64,000 nucleotides of DNA, taken from assembly GCF_932294415.1 (NCBI RefSeq), contig NC_065536.1, forward strand, positions 53,416,354 to 53,480,353. The letters run 5' to 3'. Origin of the DNA: Quercus robur (taxonomy: Eukaryota > Streptophyta > Magnoliopsida > Fagales > Fagaceae). The first letter of the stretch is position 1. The number at the start of each line of letters is the position of its first letter. Both the position numbers and the translations under genes were made by a program. Shown piece after piece: positions 11,681-22,946 of this stretch. A model generated the notes under the pieces. The model had not been told where the DNA came from and ran no database searches. It was given only the letters and a program-made list of their open reading frames with translations.

Positions 11681-11830
11681 TCTAATACTATATATAAAAG
11701 CAGAAGCATTTTCTTGCAATTAAGGATATTGCGACAAATAAGAAAAAAGCTTATCTAAAAATCTACCACGTTTACAATTAAAAATCGGAAAGTCAGCGTG
11801 TTTCAAGCCTGTCATAGTGTTTCGCGCGTC
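11681..11830 (+). mobile_element. Second Helitron-like 5' end, directly behind the first element
   Basis: TCTAATACTATATATAAAAG occurs only 4 bp after the CTAG of the preceding element. The following sequence (short conserved words such as GACAAATA, CCACGTTTACA) parallels the 5' zones at 9560 and 61097. I could not find its 3' terminus. Confidence 0.5.
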
Positions 11831-13529
11831 TAACAACTTAAACCCAAACACTACGCTTGTTCAGTATCATTAAATTTAAACTGTTTACTTAAAATCGTTT
11901 CACTAAGCATAAAATTGAGGCAGTCCCTTAAACAGAGAACTAAAGAAGGCACAAAGTTTTTTTTTTAGAAACAGAGTTGGAAGAGAGAAAAGTCTGAGAA
12001 ATCTATCCTCCAAGCGGTAAGACAATCCTCTATTTTTTTGGTTCTTTAAATTTGGGGTTATATATGATTTAGGTTTGGAGAGGGCAAAGATAGAGAAACA
12101 AGAGAGAACGTGAATTCGCTATTTGGAGAGAGCGTTGGTAACGAGAGAAATTTGACATCTTTCGGTTAGACTGCCAGAAGCCTTTATCTGTAATTTTTTT
12201 CGAAATATTGCTTTAAACGTTTAAGTTGATTTAGTCTTAGGTTTGGGTATTTAATTGAATTGATTTTGGTTCAAGATCTGTCTTCCTTTTTTACTTTTTT
12301 CCCCATAAACTACCCTCTAAAATACCATTTAGAGGACAAAAAAACAGACATCTCCTTCCATTAGAGAGTGAGTGGGAGATTGAAGAAGTTTGATTTTTTA
12401 AAATTTGATTTTGATTGTCAATTTGTCATATACTTACTGCTACAATTATTGTTTCTTCATGTCTTATTGTTATTTCCTTTTATTCTCGTTTTGATCTCAT
12501 GTTGGGTTAAAATTATAGGAAAAAATAATCGTGTTACCTGTGTTCTTAAAATTTTCTATTGCATATGACTAATTGTTAACAATGTTCTATTCAATTTTTA
12601 TCTATTTTAGATTAGTTCTATGACAGATTTTGTATGTTGTTTCTTAAATGATTTCAAATTGCAGAGTGAATATTTGTGGTGTAAATTCGAAATTATTTTC
12701 TAGGATGTTTAAATTCTTAGTGTGATTCTGTTTTTGAAAAATAATTTCCTCAAACTAATTTTCGAACTTAATAAAAACTAAAAACATCATCTTGTAAAAT
12801 AGTCTTTCTCACAATCAAAAATCATTAACAAAGGGTATCAATATACATATTAATAGTCATTTGCTCTATTAAATCTCATTACTTTATGCTTTCACAATTT
12901 TTTGAACTGTTTAATTGTACTTTCTTTAAAGAATAGAATAAAAAAAATATATTATCTCAAAAAAAAAAAAAAATACTGCAAAAACTAATGGAGCTTTTAT
13001 GATATATATGGAAGGTCGTTGAAATGGGAAGGAAACTTTTCAACTTTTAATGTATAAATTAAAGGAAAATTAGTGGCATTATAATACATTAGCATTAATT
13101 TCCTCCAATAATACCATTCGGTAATTAACATTAAATAATTACAAACAAAAATGTTCCTTTGACAACGGCCTACCCGATAATTAGCAAAGAAAACAAAAAC
13201 TTCCAAAAGGAGAGATGGCTAATTAAACTAATAATTAAAATAAATAAATAATAAAAAAAAACTACAAAAACTATTTAGTGGCATCACAATGCTTTTGCAT
13301 TAATTTATTTTAATAATCCAATACAATAATTATTATTAAATACAAAATGGCTAGTAATTTCTATAGAAAAATATCAAAGTCATTTTTTTAGGAGTATGCA
13401 ATACAATATAATTTTTTTAATAAAAAAAAAAAAAAAAAAAAACTTCCAAAAGGAGATAATTACTGCTACATATTACTCGATTAAATCTTCCAAACTCTTT
13501 TTTTTAAAGATCAAATAATGCAAATGGCG

Positions 13530-13571
<42 letters not shown>

Positions 13572-14173
13572 TTATATATATCTCAAGGCTACCACAAAAT
13601 CTCATCAAGGAAGATCTATGGTTGCATAAAAGTCTTTGGTTTGGTTCCACTTTGATTTAACCTTTTGTTTTCTTCAACAGATTCATTTAGTAAGTACTAT
13701 ATATTTGAATATTAATATCTTAATTGGGTATTATCAATTTTTTCTTCAATTGCCCAATCCAAAAGGTATATGCTCTTTTTTTCATTAGTTGTTTTGTTGC
13801 ATGATTTATTGGTGGGTTTGATTTATGGATTATGTTTTGTGCATTTTTAATTTTCTTTTTGTTTATACAATTTCACCCACCAATTGTTTGATGTTTTATA
13901 TGTTCAGCGTTTCTTTCTCTTGATTTCAAATGTTTGGTTACTGAAAAACCATAGAAAAAAAAAATCCACATTGCCTTTGGTTTTGTTGATGTTAATTTTT
14001 TATTAATATATTGGAATGTGTTTTTGTTGATATCTATTTCTTGATTTCTCTCTATTTAATTGTTTAATAAATTGTACAAAATAATCTTAATTTTTCATGC
14101 GTTTGCTAACAAATCTATTTGTAAAGAGTGATTTCACAATGAAAGGTTTCTCTAAGTTTGTGCATATAGAGAG
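11831..14173. other. AT-rich intergenic or Helitron interior
   Basis: No convincing gene. There are long poly(A)/poly(T) tracts and a (TA)n microsatellite at about 13532-13582. Short open frames (for example near 12370-12570 and 13000-13200) have the composition of random AT-rich DNA. Confidence 0.6.
13532..13582. repeat. (TA)n microsatellite
   Basis: Uninterrupted TA dinucleotides followed by TTTATATATA variants, about 50 bp. Confidence 0.9.
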
Positions 14174-14783
14174 GATGAGTGAAACTACCTTCACCGGCAG
14201 AGGGGCTTGCAGGCATGACTACGAGGTCATGGGTTAGGAACTGGGATGTGGTGAAATCGGGGTGGGTTTAGCTGGGTTCATCAGAGATGTGTTTGAGCAC
14301 GACGGAAGAACTGAGGCGGCGCAATCAGATCGACGATAGGTTTGAGCGGCGCGATCAGACCGGCGATGGGTTTGAGCGGCGCAATCTGACTAGCGATGGG
14401 TTTGGGTGGATCGAAGGCTAGACTACCATTGCTCTCTCTCTCTCTCTCCTTTTTTGTTTTCAGTCTGTAAAATTCTATTTGAAGGTAATTTGAATGTGTA
14501 AATTATTTTACACTTGAAGCCCTCTTATTTTATAGTCAAATGATTTAATTTTCCCTTTGATCTTTTTTTAATGAGTAGTGTTTATTACACAAACTATTTT
14601 ACAAAATTTTACACGCACCTCCAAAAGCAACCTCTAAATGAAGAAGAGAAGGTGATTTGGGGTGTGTAAAACGTATGAAACAATTTGTGTGCAACAAATT
14701 TAAACTTTTTGAAATTATCATACACATAAATATCAAAAGAATATTGATAGAACAAGATAGAGTGAAATACTACACTTTGAAAG
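14174..14783 (-). repeat. Inverted fragment of the OMT-TPS intergenic region
   Basis: Reverse complement of part of 21025-21835 (copy A) and 53910-54770 (copy B). It includes the GA microsatellite, the ACACGCACCTCCAAAAGC word and the CCTTCACCGGCAGAGG word. It lacks about 240 bp present in both direct copies (21238-21485 in copy A). It abuts the left edge of duplication copy A through a shared GAAAG (14779-14783), so it marks the rearrangement breakpoint. Confidence 0.85.
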
Positions 14784-15257
14784 TTACACCATAAACCATG
14801 TGTAACTTGAAGCAAATTTTATATATGTGTTTGTGTTGGAGGGACATGATAATTTTTATTGAATAGAATTTGGATAAAGTTTATCTACAAAATTGGTTGT
14901 AGTCTAAGACAACAACCTTACTCAATAAAATAAATATTATTACACATTTAAAAAATCTAACCTTTAAATTGTATGTTCTTTACATTCTTAATACACATGT
15001 TAAATTTTGTATCAATTAGATGTTATTTACTATATGATTTATAAGTTAATATTTTATTCATAATTTTAAACTACAAAAACTTATAATTTAAACAATTTAT
15101 TGATGAGATAGCTATTGATTTTTAATTTTATAGAAAATTTGCAAGTATGGAGGATATAAAATGAAGATGTAATCCAATGGTGGATTTGTCAAAATTCATC
15201 TCCAAAAAAAAGATATTGAGTATGGTTATAGTATAAAACTACAACCAATTTTGTAGT

Positions 15258-15935
15258 TGATATTGCCGAAAAAATCACTAGTGAGCCACACGGTTCTCGC
15301 ACACTCGAAACAACACCTGCACAACAAAAAGAGAAGACCTCGTAGAGAGCACTGGTGTGGTGCTGGTCAAATACCCTCCGAATGTCAAGTTAGAACTTCT
15401 CACAACTCTAAAGTGCTAGAGCGGGGTCAATTATGCGTACCTTGGTTTGTGAGGGTATTGGGGCTTTTTATAGTAGTAAAGGGTTGACCTCTCTTCCTTG
15501 GTGTAGAGTTCTTTTCCTTATAGGAATCCTCATAAGTGTATTTTTCGGAATCCTTTCCTTGTAGGAGTCTTTTTGATTAACACCAAGCGTGGGGCGTAAG
15601 ATATTTCTTTATATATGCAAACGTGGAGACCAAGTAAGGCCACGTCAGGGTGGTCAGCTTCGCCTACTCCCTCGTAGGGGTTGTCAGCTTCGCCTACTAC
15701 CTCGTTAGGGTCGTCAGCTTCGCCTACTCCCTCGTAGGAGTCGTCAGCTTCGCCTATTCCATCGTTGGGGTCGTCAGCTTTCCATTTATGACAAGTTAAC
15801 CCCGTCTTCCTAAAGCTGTAGACGTCCTAAAGCTGTTTGACTGCCATTTATGACAAGTGAGGCCGACGGGTCTATTTTGAACGTCGCTTCATGATATATT
15901 CATGAGTATTAACATTCACAATTTTACCCTTATCA
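15258..15935 (-). repeat. 3' LTR (minus orientation) with five 30-bp internal repeats
   Basis: Matches 18311-18955. It holds five copies of a 30-bp GTCAGCTTCGCCTACTCC-type unit ending at 15660, 15690, 15720, 15750 and 15780. The other LTR has four, which explains most of the length difference (678 versus 645 bp). Confidence 0.9.
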
Positions 15936-16691
15936 GCTGCTCCCCACTCCATGATCTCGTCAGCTTAAACTGATAGGTTTATGGAGTTTAAGTCCTTTTC
16001 ATTTGGACAATTCCAACTCGTCTCTTCAGTAGACTTGTTCATCTCGTTATCTTTTATGTTAAAACCGTTGTCTTGTAAGTCATATCCTCTGGTGGACGAA
16101 CTCGTCAGCTTTATGGGCTCGTCCGCTTTGGGGACTTGGCGCAATCGTCCATTTCGTGGGTGTTACTAACTAACTCGACCAATTTGTAGACTTAATGATA
16201 AACTCGTCCACTTTGTGGACTTAATAATTTTCCATTCTCTTAGGATGAGGTCGTCCACTTTGGACTTATCAATGTCGTCCACTTTGTGGATTTAATAGGG
16301 TCATCCACCTTGTGGACTTAATAAGGTCGTCCACCTTGTGGACTTAATAACACATGGTTGTCCACTTTGTGTCCATTTTATGGACTTCATAATTTTTTCA
16401 TCCTCCTAGGATGAAATCGTCCATCTTGTGGACTTAATAAGCTTGTCCATTTTATGGACTTGATAACATATCATCCTCTTGAGATGAGGTCGTCTACTTG
16501 ATGGACTGCATATTAGGGTCGTCTACTTTGTAGACTTGGATTCCTCCACTTTGTGGACTTGTTGAGGTGACTAAGTGTTGGTACCTCGTCACCTTGTGAG
16601 TCGTCCACTTGGGGTTGTGGACTAATTAAGGTGACTGAATTTTGGTGCCTCGTCAACTTTTTGGTCGTCTACTTGTAGGTGACTTAGTATG
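15936..16691 (-). repeat. Palindromic GTCCAC...GTGGAC word array
   Basis: From about 16100 to 16660 the word GTCCACTTTGTGGACTTAAT and close variants recur roughly every 25-60 bp. Each unit is a small hairpin (GTCCAC pairing with GTGGAC). There is no coding potential. Confidence 0.8.
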
Positions 16692-16965
16692 GTGATCATC
16701 CACCCATAGTCGACTTCGGTCATGCGTCCACCCGTAGGTGACTTAACGTAGTGACCGTTCACCCGTATGCGACTTTGGCCATACGTCTACCCGTAGGTGA
16801 CTTAGCGTAGTGACCGTCCACCCGTAGGCGACTTTGGCCATACGTCTACCCGTAGGTGACTTAGCGTAGTGACCGTCCACCCGTAGGCGACTTTAGCCAT
16901 ACGTCTACCCGTAGGTAACTTAGCGTAGTGGCCGTCCACCCCATAGGCGACTTTGGCCATGTCTA
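16692..16965 (-). repeat. 59-bp tandem repeat, about 4-5 copies
   Basis: The anchor GTGACCGT/GTGGCCGT occurs at 16751, 16810, 16869 and 16928, exactly 59 bp apart, with a diverged unit before them. Each unit again contains GTCCACCCGTAGGCGAC and GTCTACCCGTAGGTGAC half-units, so it is itself an internal duplication. Confidence 0.9.
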
Positions 16966-17217
16966 AATAAACTCCTCTTATTATAATAAACCATGCATTC
17001 GTAGAAAAAGTAGTTCTTAAAAAGAAAACGAAGTCCTGCCCTTTGGGCTTTAAAAGAGTTATTGTAGCAAAAACTAAAGTAAATAGAAAAATTGAGGAGT
17101 ATAGCTAAAATTCACTAAGGTAAACTAGAAATAAACAGGTGCTGCTCTTCATGCCATCCTTTTTACTCATAGTACTTCCGTAGGTGCTTGGTGTTCCACG
17201 GGTGGTGTAGCTTCTGT

Positions 17218-18239
17218 TCATCCAGCGTCTCCAGTTCTTGCCATCTTCTGCCTTTTGTCCTGTCGCGTATCCTCCTGCCTTTCTCTCTTCTCTCGAGTTA
17301 GAAGTGCGTCTTCAGCATTCATGTACTTGGTTGCCCTGTAAAACACGTCCGACATAGTCTTCGGGTTGTTCTTGTATAGTGAAAATAGGAACTTACCCTT
17401 CCGCAGCCCATTTGTGAAAGCGGCTACAAGTATCTTGTCGTCAGCTTCATAGATTGAAAGCGCCTCTTTGTTAAAGCGTGCTATGTAAGACCTTATGTCT
17501 CATCTTCCCGCTGCTTGATACTTATCAAGCATGCTGTAGACTTCTTATACCTGTGTCCCCCGATGAAGTGCGAAACAAACTGGGCGCTTAGCTCTTTGAA
17601 AGTACTGATGGAGTTAGGCGTTAGCCTGTTAAACCATATCCTTGCAGGACCCTTCAACTTGGTAAGGAAAGCTCTGCACATGATTTCGTCAGGTACCCCT
17701 TGAAGGTGCATCAAGGTCTTGAAGGACTCTAAATGATCTAGAGGGTCTTTGTTTCTGTCGTAGTTTTCCACCTGCGGCATACGAAACTTTGGTGGAAGGG
17801 GGAAGGAGTTGACGGACGCGGTGAACGGCGAGTTGGTTCGGTGGACCAGATCATCAAGGTCGCTGGACACCCGTCCTTTGAGGGCGTTCATCATGACGTC
17901 CATTTGTTCCTTCATCGCCTGCATCTCCATGACAATGTGGGGTGGGGCCATATCAGCAAGGAATGGATGGCTCATGTCCTGTCTATCTGGTCTATTCGGG
18001 GCATTACTACCTTCCGGCCCCTCCTGGTTCCTTCGATTAGCACTGGTACCTTCTTGATCTTCCTCTTGGTTTCCCATTGCTGCGTTCTTCTATAGCAACT
18101 GTTCCTCTAGGGTTTGGTTTTGTCTAGTGAGGCGTTCCACTGCCGCTGTAAGGGTTTGGACCTGTCTCTCCAGGGTAGTAGGTCGTGGCTCGTCTCCCTG
18201 AACGTTGTTGGCGGCTGCCATCAAGCGAGTAAGTACCAT
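17218..18239 (-). pseudogene. Ty3-type gag relic
   Basis: The likely start is the ATG at 18239. The N-terminus has a coiled-coil-like leucine pattern (LERQVQTLTAAVERL), then an in-frame TAG at 18090-18092, then a continuous frame from 18089 (internal Met at 18077). The retrotransposon gag domain follows, with landmarks DPLDHLESF, FLTKLKGPARIWF and FVSHF. After REDET (about 17497) a one-base loss shifts the frame. The family's next motif, RSYIARFNKEAL, continues in another frame to a stop at 17218-17220. Role in a live element: capsid protein of the virus-like particle. With one nonsense codon and one frameshift it cannot make full-length Gag, and no pol follows. Confidence 0.85.
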
Positions 18240-18287
18240 GCAACTCTTTGTCCGGGAAGCGTTTGTATGGCTTACAAGTTGCAGTCT

Positions 18288-18305
18288 TTCCCACAGACGG
18301 CGCCA
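18288..18305 (-). other. Primer-binding-site-like sequence
   Basis: On the minus strand TGGCGCCGTCTGTGGGAA lies a few bases inside the 5' LTR (18311-18955). Identical to 98-115. Confidence 0.7.
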
Positions 18306-18310
18306 ACTGA

Positions 18311-18955
18311 TGATACCAAAAAAATACCAGTGAGCCACACGGTTCTCGCACACTTGAAACAACACCTGCACAACAAAAAGAAAAGACCTCACAGAGAGCA
18401 CCGGTGTGGTTCTGGCCAAATACCCTCCGAATGTCAAGTTAGAACTTCTCACAACTCTAAAGTGCTAGAGCGGGGTCAATTATGCGTACCTTGGTTTGTG
18501 AGGGTATTGGGGTTTTTTATAGTAGTAAAGGGTTGACCTCTCTTCCTTGGTGTAGAGTTCTTTTCCTTATAGGAATCCTCATAAGCGTATTTATTCGGAA
18601 TCCTTTCCTTGTAGGAGTCTTTTTGATTAACACCAAGCGTGGGGCTCAAGATATTTCTTTATATATGCAAACGTGGAGACCAAGCAAGGCCACGTCAGGG
18701 TCGTCAGCTTCGCCTACTCCCTCGTCGGGGTCGTCAGCTTCGCCTACTTCCTCGTAGGGGTCGTCAGCTTCATCTACTCCGTCGTCGGGGTCGTCAGCTT
18801 TCCATTTATGACAAGTTAACCCCGTCTTCCTAAAGTTGTAGACATTCTAAAGCTATTTGACTGCCATTTATGACAAGTGAGGCCGACGGGTCTATTTTGA
18901 ACGTCGCTTCATGATATATTCATGAGTATTCACATTCACAATTTTATTCTTATCA
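18311..18955 (-). repeat. 5' LTR (minus orientation)
   Basis: Matches 15258-15935, differing by one 30-bp unit, a few substitutions and the immediate terminus (TGATACC versus TGATATT). Ends in TATCA at 18955. Confidence 0.88.
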
Positions 18956-19191
18956 GTAGCTAAACTTTATCTATAGAATATATTTTTAAAAGAATAAAAG
19001 AAAATTTTGAAGACTTTAGGAGCCATAGCACCGTTCTCCCAGGTGGGTTTGCCACTACATGAATAGAGTTGATCCACAATATGGAAATTTGGAAATAAAT
19101 TGTGAAAATGCCTCTAATCACCGAATGTAAACCTTATGATATGTACGACCATTCATGTACCGGGTGGAAATAGCACTAAAATATATTTTAC

Positions 19192-19986
19192 CTTCCTAAA
19201 AACAGCATCAGCAGGAGGAACTGCCTCAAACATGTCCCCTCCAACATATTTCAAGTTCTTACTCCCTTGAAAGTCAGCAACTACGGGTGGGAGATCAAAT
19301 ACAGTGCACTCTATATCTGGGAATGTATCGGCAATGGCCTTGGTCACAGTTCCTGTGCCATCTCCAACGTCGACAAATGACTTCAGTCCCTCAAACACCC
19401 CCTTACACTTGTCAACCACAATGCTCATGACTAAGCGTGCATCGCTAGCCATAGCATCATTGAAAATATTAGCAAATTTTGGTTCATCCCCCCCATAATC
19501 CCAAAATGTCTTCTCGTGAGCCATGTCAAATGGCGTAAGATCCTCATTTTGGAACCAAGTGGTCAAATAATTCCGTGGCGTTGTCAACATTGGATCAACC
19601 ATGGCTAGTAAGAAAGGTGTCACACTCAAGGGATTGTCCTTAATGAGGAGCCTGGAAGATTCAGTCAGTACATACACTTCTTCTTGGTCATTTTCGTTAG
19701 TATTTTTGGGAGCAAAGAAGCCAGAGTGGATCAAAATGCGCATGAGGCGGTAGACATGGGGAGATTTTGTAGGGTGGATTGGTAGTGCAGTGATGAGCTC
19801 AGAGAGAGTCATGGGTTTGCCATGGTTGTGGATGATATCTGGTATACCTAGTTCAATTGCACATTTAACAGACATGGAGTTTACGAAGTTGAAGATGTGG
19901 TTCCATATGTGGGCTTGAGCATCAAGTAACTCAGTAGCATTTTCACCTGGGACCAATTTGAAACTTAGCTATCTTGTGCCACTCAT
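19192..19986 (-). pseudogene. O-methyltransferase OMT-A, exon 1 only, broken
   Basis: Near-identical to exon 1 of the intact OMT-B (52081-52875): the same dimerisation region at the N-terminus and the same start of the SAM-binding fold. Four defects are visible. Codon 6 is TAG where OMT-B has CAG. The SAM-binding glycine loop reads VDVGDGTG instead of VDVGGGTG (residue 209). Residue 264 is Arg instead of Met at the exon end. The splice donor (GTAAAATAT) survives, but exon 2 with the catalytic His is absent: duplication homology ends at 14779 inside the intron, and an LTR element (15258-18955) fills the rest. A downstream ATG gives a 267-codon open stretch, which cannot form an active enzyme. 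Confidence 0.93.
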
Positions 19987-20486
19987 TTTGTTTTTTTACA
20001 TACCAACTCTTTTAGAACATTGAGCTTATATATATAATATCGAGAATTGAGTGATTTGCTCATATCCTACCGACAACCAATAGTATTTGGACGACAGAAA
20101 CGGGTATAAGAAAACGTCTTTTCTTTATAAATTGATACAGAAAAGACAAAGAAAGAAAAAGACATGTTCCACCGAACCGAAATTTTCGGTTTTACCAAAT
20201 TTGGTACTGACACTGAAAGGGAGGAACGCCAACACCAAACTGACTGGATTTCAATCGGTTCGGTTGGTTTTCGGTTGGAATTACAACACGTTTTTTTTGC
20301 CCCCACTGCACCTCTTAAATGTTTATTTAAATTTTGTCAATTAGATTTGTTAGATCTGACCTATCAAAAAAAAAAAAAGATTTGTTGGATCTGCTTTCCT
20401 CATCAGGATAATTGAAGCCATATAGATGAAGGAATTCACATGATAATTATGGAATTCTAATTTTCCAGAACTCTACCATTGCTCTT

Positions 20487-20723
20487 GATATCGAGTCAAA
20501 ATCTTCTGTCTCACTTTTCCTACTTCACTCTATACTCCACCAATAAAAACTTACCACGTGTTCACCTAATTAATTAAATACTATCATTATTGACTTATTA
20601 ATACTACTGTTATTAATTAATAGTAGTATTTAATTAATTAGGTGAATACGTGGCAAGTTTTTATTGGTGAAGTATAAAGTGGAATAGGAAAAGTGGGACA
20701 GAAGATTTGGACTCATCGATATC
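20487..20723. mobile_element. Long-hairpin MITE with GATATC ends
   Basis: The two halves are imperfect reverse complements over roughly 100 bp each: GATATCGAGTC...AATTAATTAAATACTA against TAGTAGTATTTAATTAATT...GACTCATCGATATC. One arm has CACGTG at 20555-20560. Present at the same place in copy B (53381-53617), so it predates the duplication. Confidence 0.8.
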
Positions 20724-22624
20724 ATCTAGGTAATCATTGTCTCATAAAGCTCTAATCTATTTCAGATATTGGCAGTTCACAACTTCACATAGTTATAATT
20801 TATGCCATGTCTTGTACAATTAGCATGGGCAAAAATTTTCCATTCTAAAATTTATAAAGATCCTTATGCTTCAAAAACAAAAATGGATTGGTATAAGGCT
20901 CTAGAAGACTAGAATACCCACCAATCACCTACAACCTTTGGAAAGAAGTGAAGAAAAGGCTAGGAACTAGAAAAGTTCTATCAAAATCCACCTTCTGAGT
21001 TTCTTTTCCAAATCTTTCTTTCAAAGTGTAGTATTTCACTCTATCTTGTTCTATCGATATTCTGTTGATATTTATGTGTATGATAATTTCAAAAAGTTTA
21101 AATTTGATGCACACAAATTGTTTTATACGTTTTACACAACCCAAATCACCTTCCCTTCTTCACTTAGAGGTTGCTTTTGGAGGTGCGTGTAAAATTTTGT
21201 AATATAGTTTGTGTAATAAACACTACTTATTAAAAAAATATTTAAATGTCTCCGGCCTATTCTTGGTATCAAGTATCCATCAATTTCTTTTTAAATATCG
21301 AACTTAACTAAATGCTCTATCTTAAATGTTGTTTCTTCTAAGTTTGAAATCAATAATCAACCCCTAAATTATTTTGACTCATTCAAAAGTCACCGGTATA
21401 CACCTTTACGTTGCGTTAGTTTCAGCTATAAAGGAAGTCGGGAAAATATTTTACATCGTGCTTGCTATTTGGGATGCTCAAAAAATTCGGTCAAAGGGAA
21501 AATTAAATCATTTGACTATAAAATAAGAGGGCTTCAAGTGTAAAATAATTTACACATTCAAATAACCTTCAAATAGAATTTTACAGACTGAAAACAGAAA
21601 AGGAGAGAGAGAGAGAGAGAGCAACGGTAGTCCAGCCTTCAATCCACCTAAACCCATCGCTAGTCAAATTGCGCCACTCAAATCCATCGCCGGTCTGATC
21701 TCACCGCCTCAGCTCCTCCGTCGTGCTCAAACCCATCTTCGATAAACCCACCCTGATTTCACCATATCCCAGTCCCCGACCCACGGCCTCGTAGTCGTGC
21801 CTGCAAGCCCCTCTGCCGGTGAAGGTAGTTTCTCATCTACTTCAACTTCGTCCTTTCTCTCACTCATCAGACCCATCCTTCTTCCACCCACGCCGTCTCT
21901 ACCTTAAAATTTTTTTTATATTGTAAAATAACATTTTTGCTTGGGTTTTGGAGGATTGGTGGTTGGGGTTATTCATGGGTTTTCAATGGTGGTGGGTTGG
22001 AGGTGAGTTTAAGTGTTGATGGTGGTCGATTGGGGGTGGTGGATCGTTGGCTAGGGTGGTTTGTGGGTTTCAATGGTGGTGGATTATGGGTTTTGGTAGA
22101 TGGTTTTGATATTGATTTTGAGATTAATGGGTTTTGATTTTGATTATGATTTTTCAGATTAAATGGTTATGTGGTGGTTGATGGTGGCTGGGTTTGTAGT
22201 GGCCAGTGGTGGCTGGGTTTATGGTGGTGATTGTGGTTGTTGGGTTTTCTGAAAATAAGTTTTTACATGCAATACCAAACACTAAAAATACTTTTCCAGC
22301 AAATTTTCCAAAACACAAACAAACAATTGAAAATATTTTCCTTTTCGTAAAATATATTCAATTGAAAATATTTTACACTCGGGAAACATTTTACATATTA
22401 CCAAATGCAGCCTAACCAAAACTCATTTAAGTTCTTTGACAATTAAAGGACTAATATTTTTTTTATTAACCCACTTCAAACATAAACGACTAAAAAGATT
22501 TGTAAACAAGGTTAAAAGAATGTAGATAGCAATTTTTTCTTTTTTTCTTTTTTTAATTACAAGTAATAGGAAATAGAAATACTATGTCTTGGTCACCAAG
22601 AAGTATTAACTAGTTAAACTATAA

Positions 22625-22940
22625 TGTGGCATTTGGTAGGGGAAATCCAAATTACTCTTGGCATCTAGATTCTTAGGAATGTGAATCCTTGCAATTCCTT
22701 GCTATCTGGATGCCAAAGAATGTAGCTATTCCTATGTTTGGTTTCATTGGGAATCTCTTAAGATTCCTAGGAATGTGAAATGATAATGCTTGGTTTATTC
22801 CTAGGAATCTTAAATGAATTATTTATTTTTCCATTCTATCCTTAGATTTGAATGTGAACTACCAAGTCCTTTTAAAAAAAGGGAAATGCTAACGAATGCC
22901 CTTAGGGCATTGGTTAACAATCCATTTAAAGAAAGTTTGT
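22625..22940. mobile_element. MITE remnants, same families as 4780-5577
   Basis: Begins TGTGGCATTTGGTA and contains a left end of the ATGCTAACGAATGCCC MITE at about 22885. The right ends of both are missing. Confidence 0.55.
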
Positions 22941-22946
22941 ATAGGA

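Larger units (their letters stand above)
15258..18955 (-). mobile_element. Non-autonomous Ty3-type LTR element with gag relic only
   Basis: Bounded by TG...CA and two LTRs. A near-perfect 5-bp target duplication flanks it: GTAGT at 15253-15257 and GTAGC at 18956-18960. The empty site is visible in copy B near 51840. On the minus strand the order is LTR, primer site, gag relic, repeat arrays, LTR. There is no protease, reverse transcriptase or integrase. It interrupts the OMT-A intron. Confidence 0.88.

Noticed and set aside
21937..22250. Gly/Val-rich small protein in the GGTGGT-rich stretch
   Set aside because: Low-complexity DNA. The copy B counterpart does not preserve the same frame.
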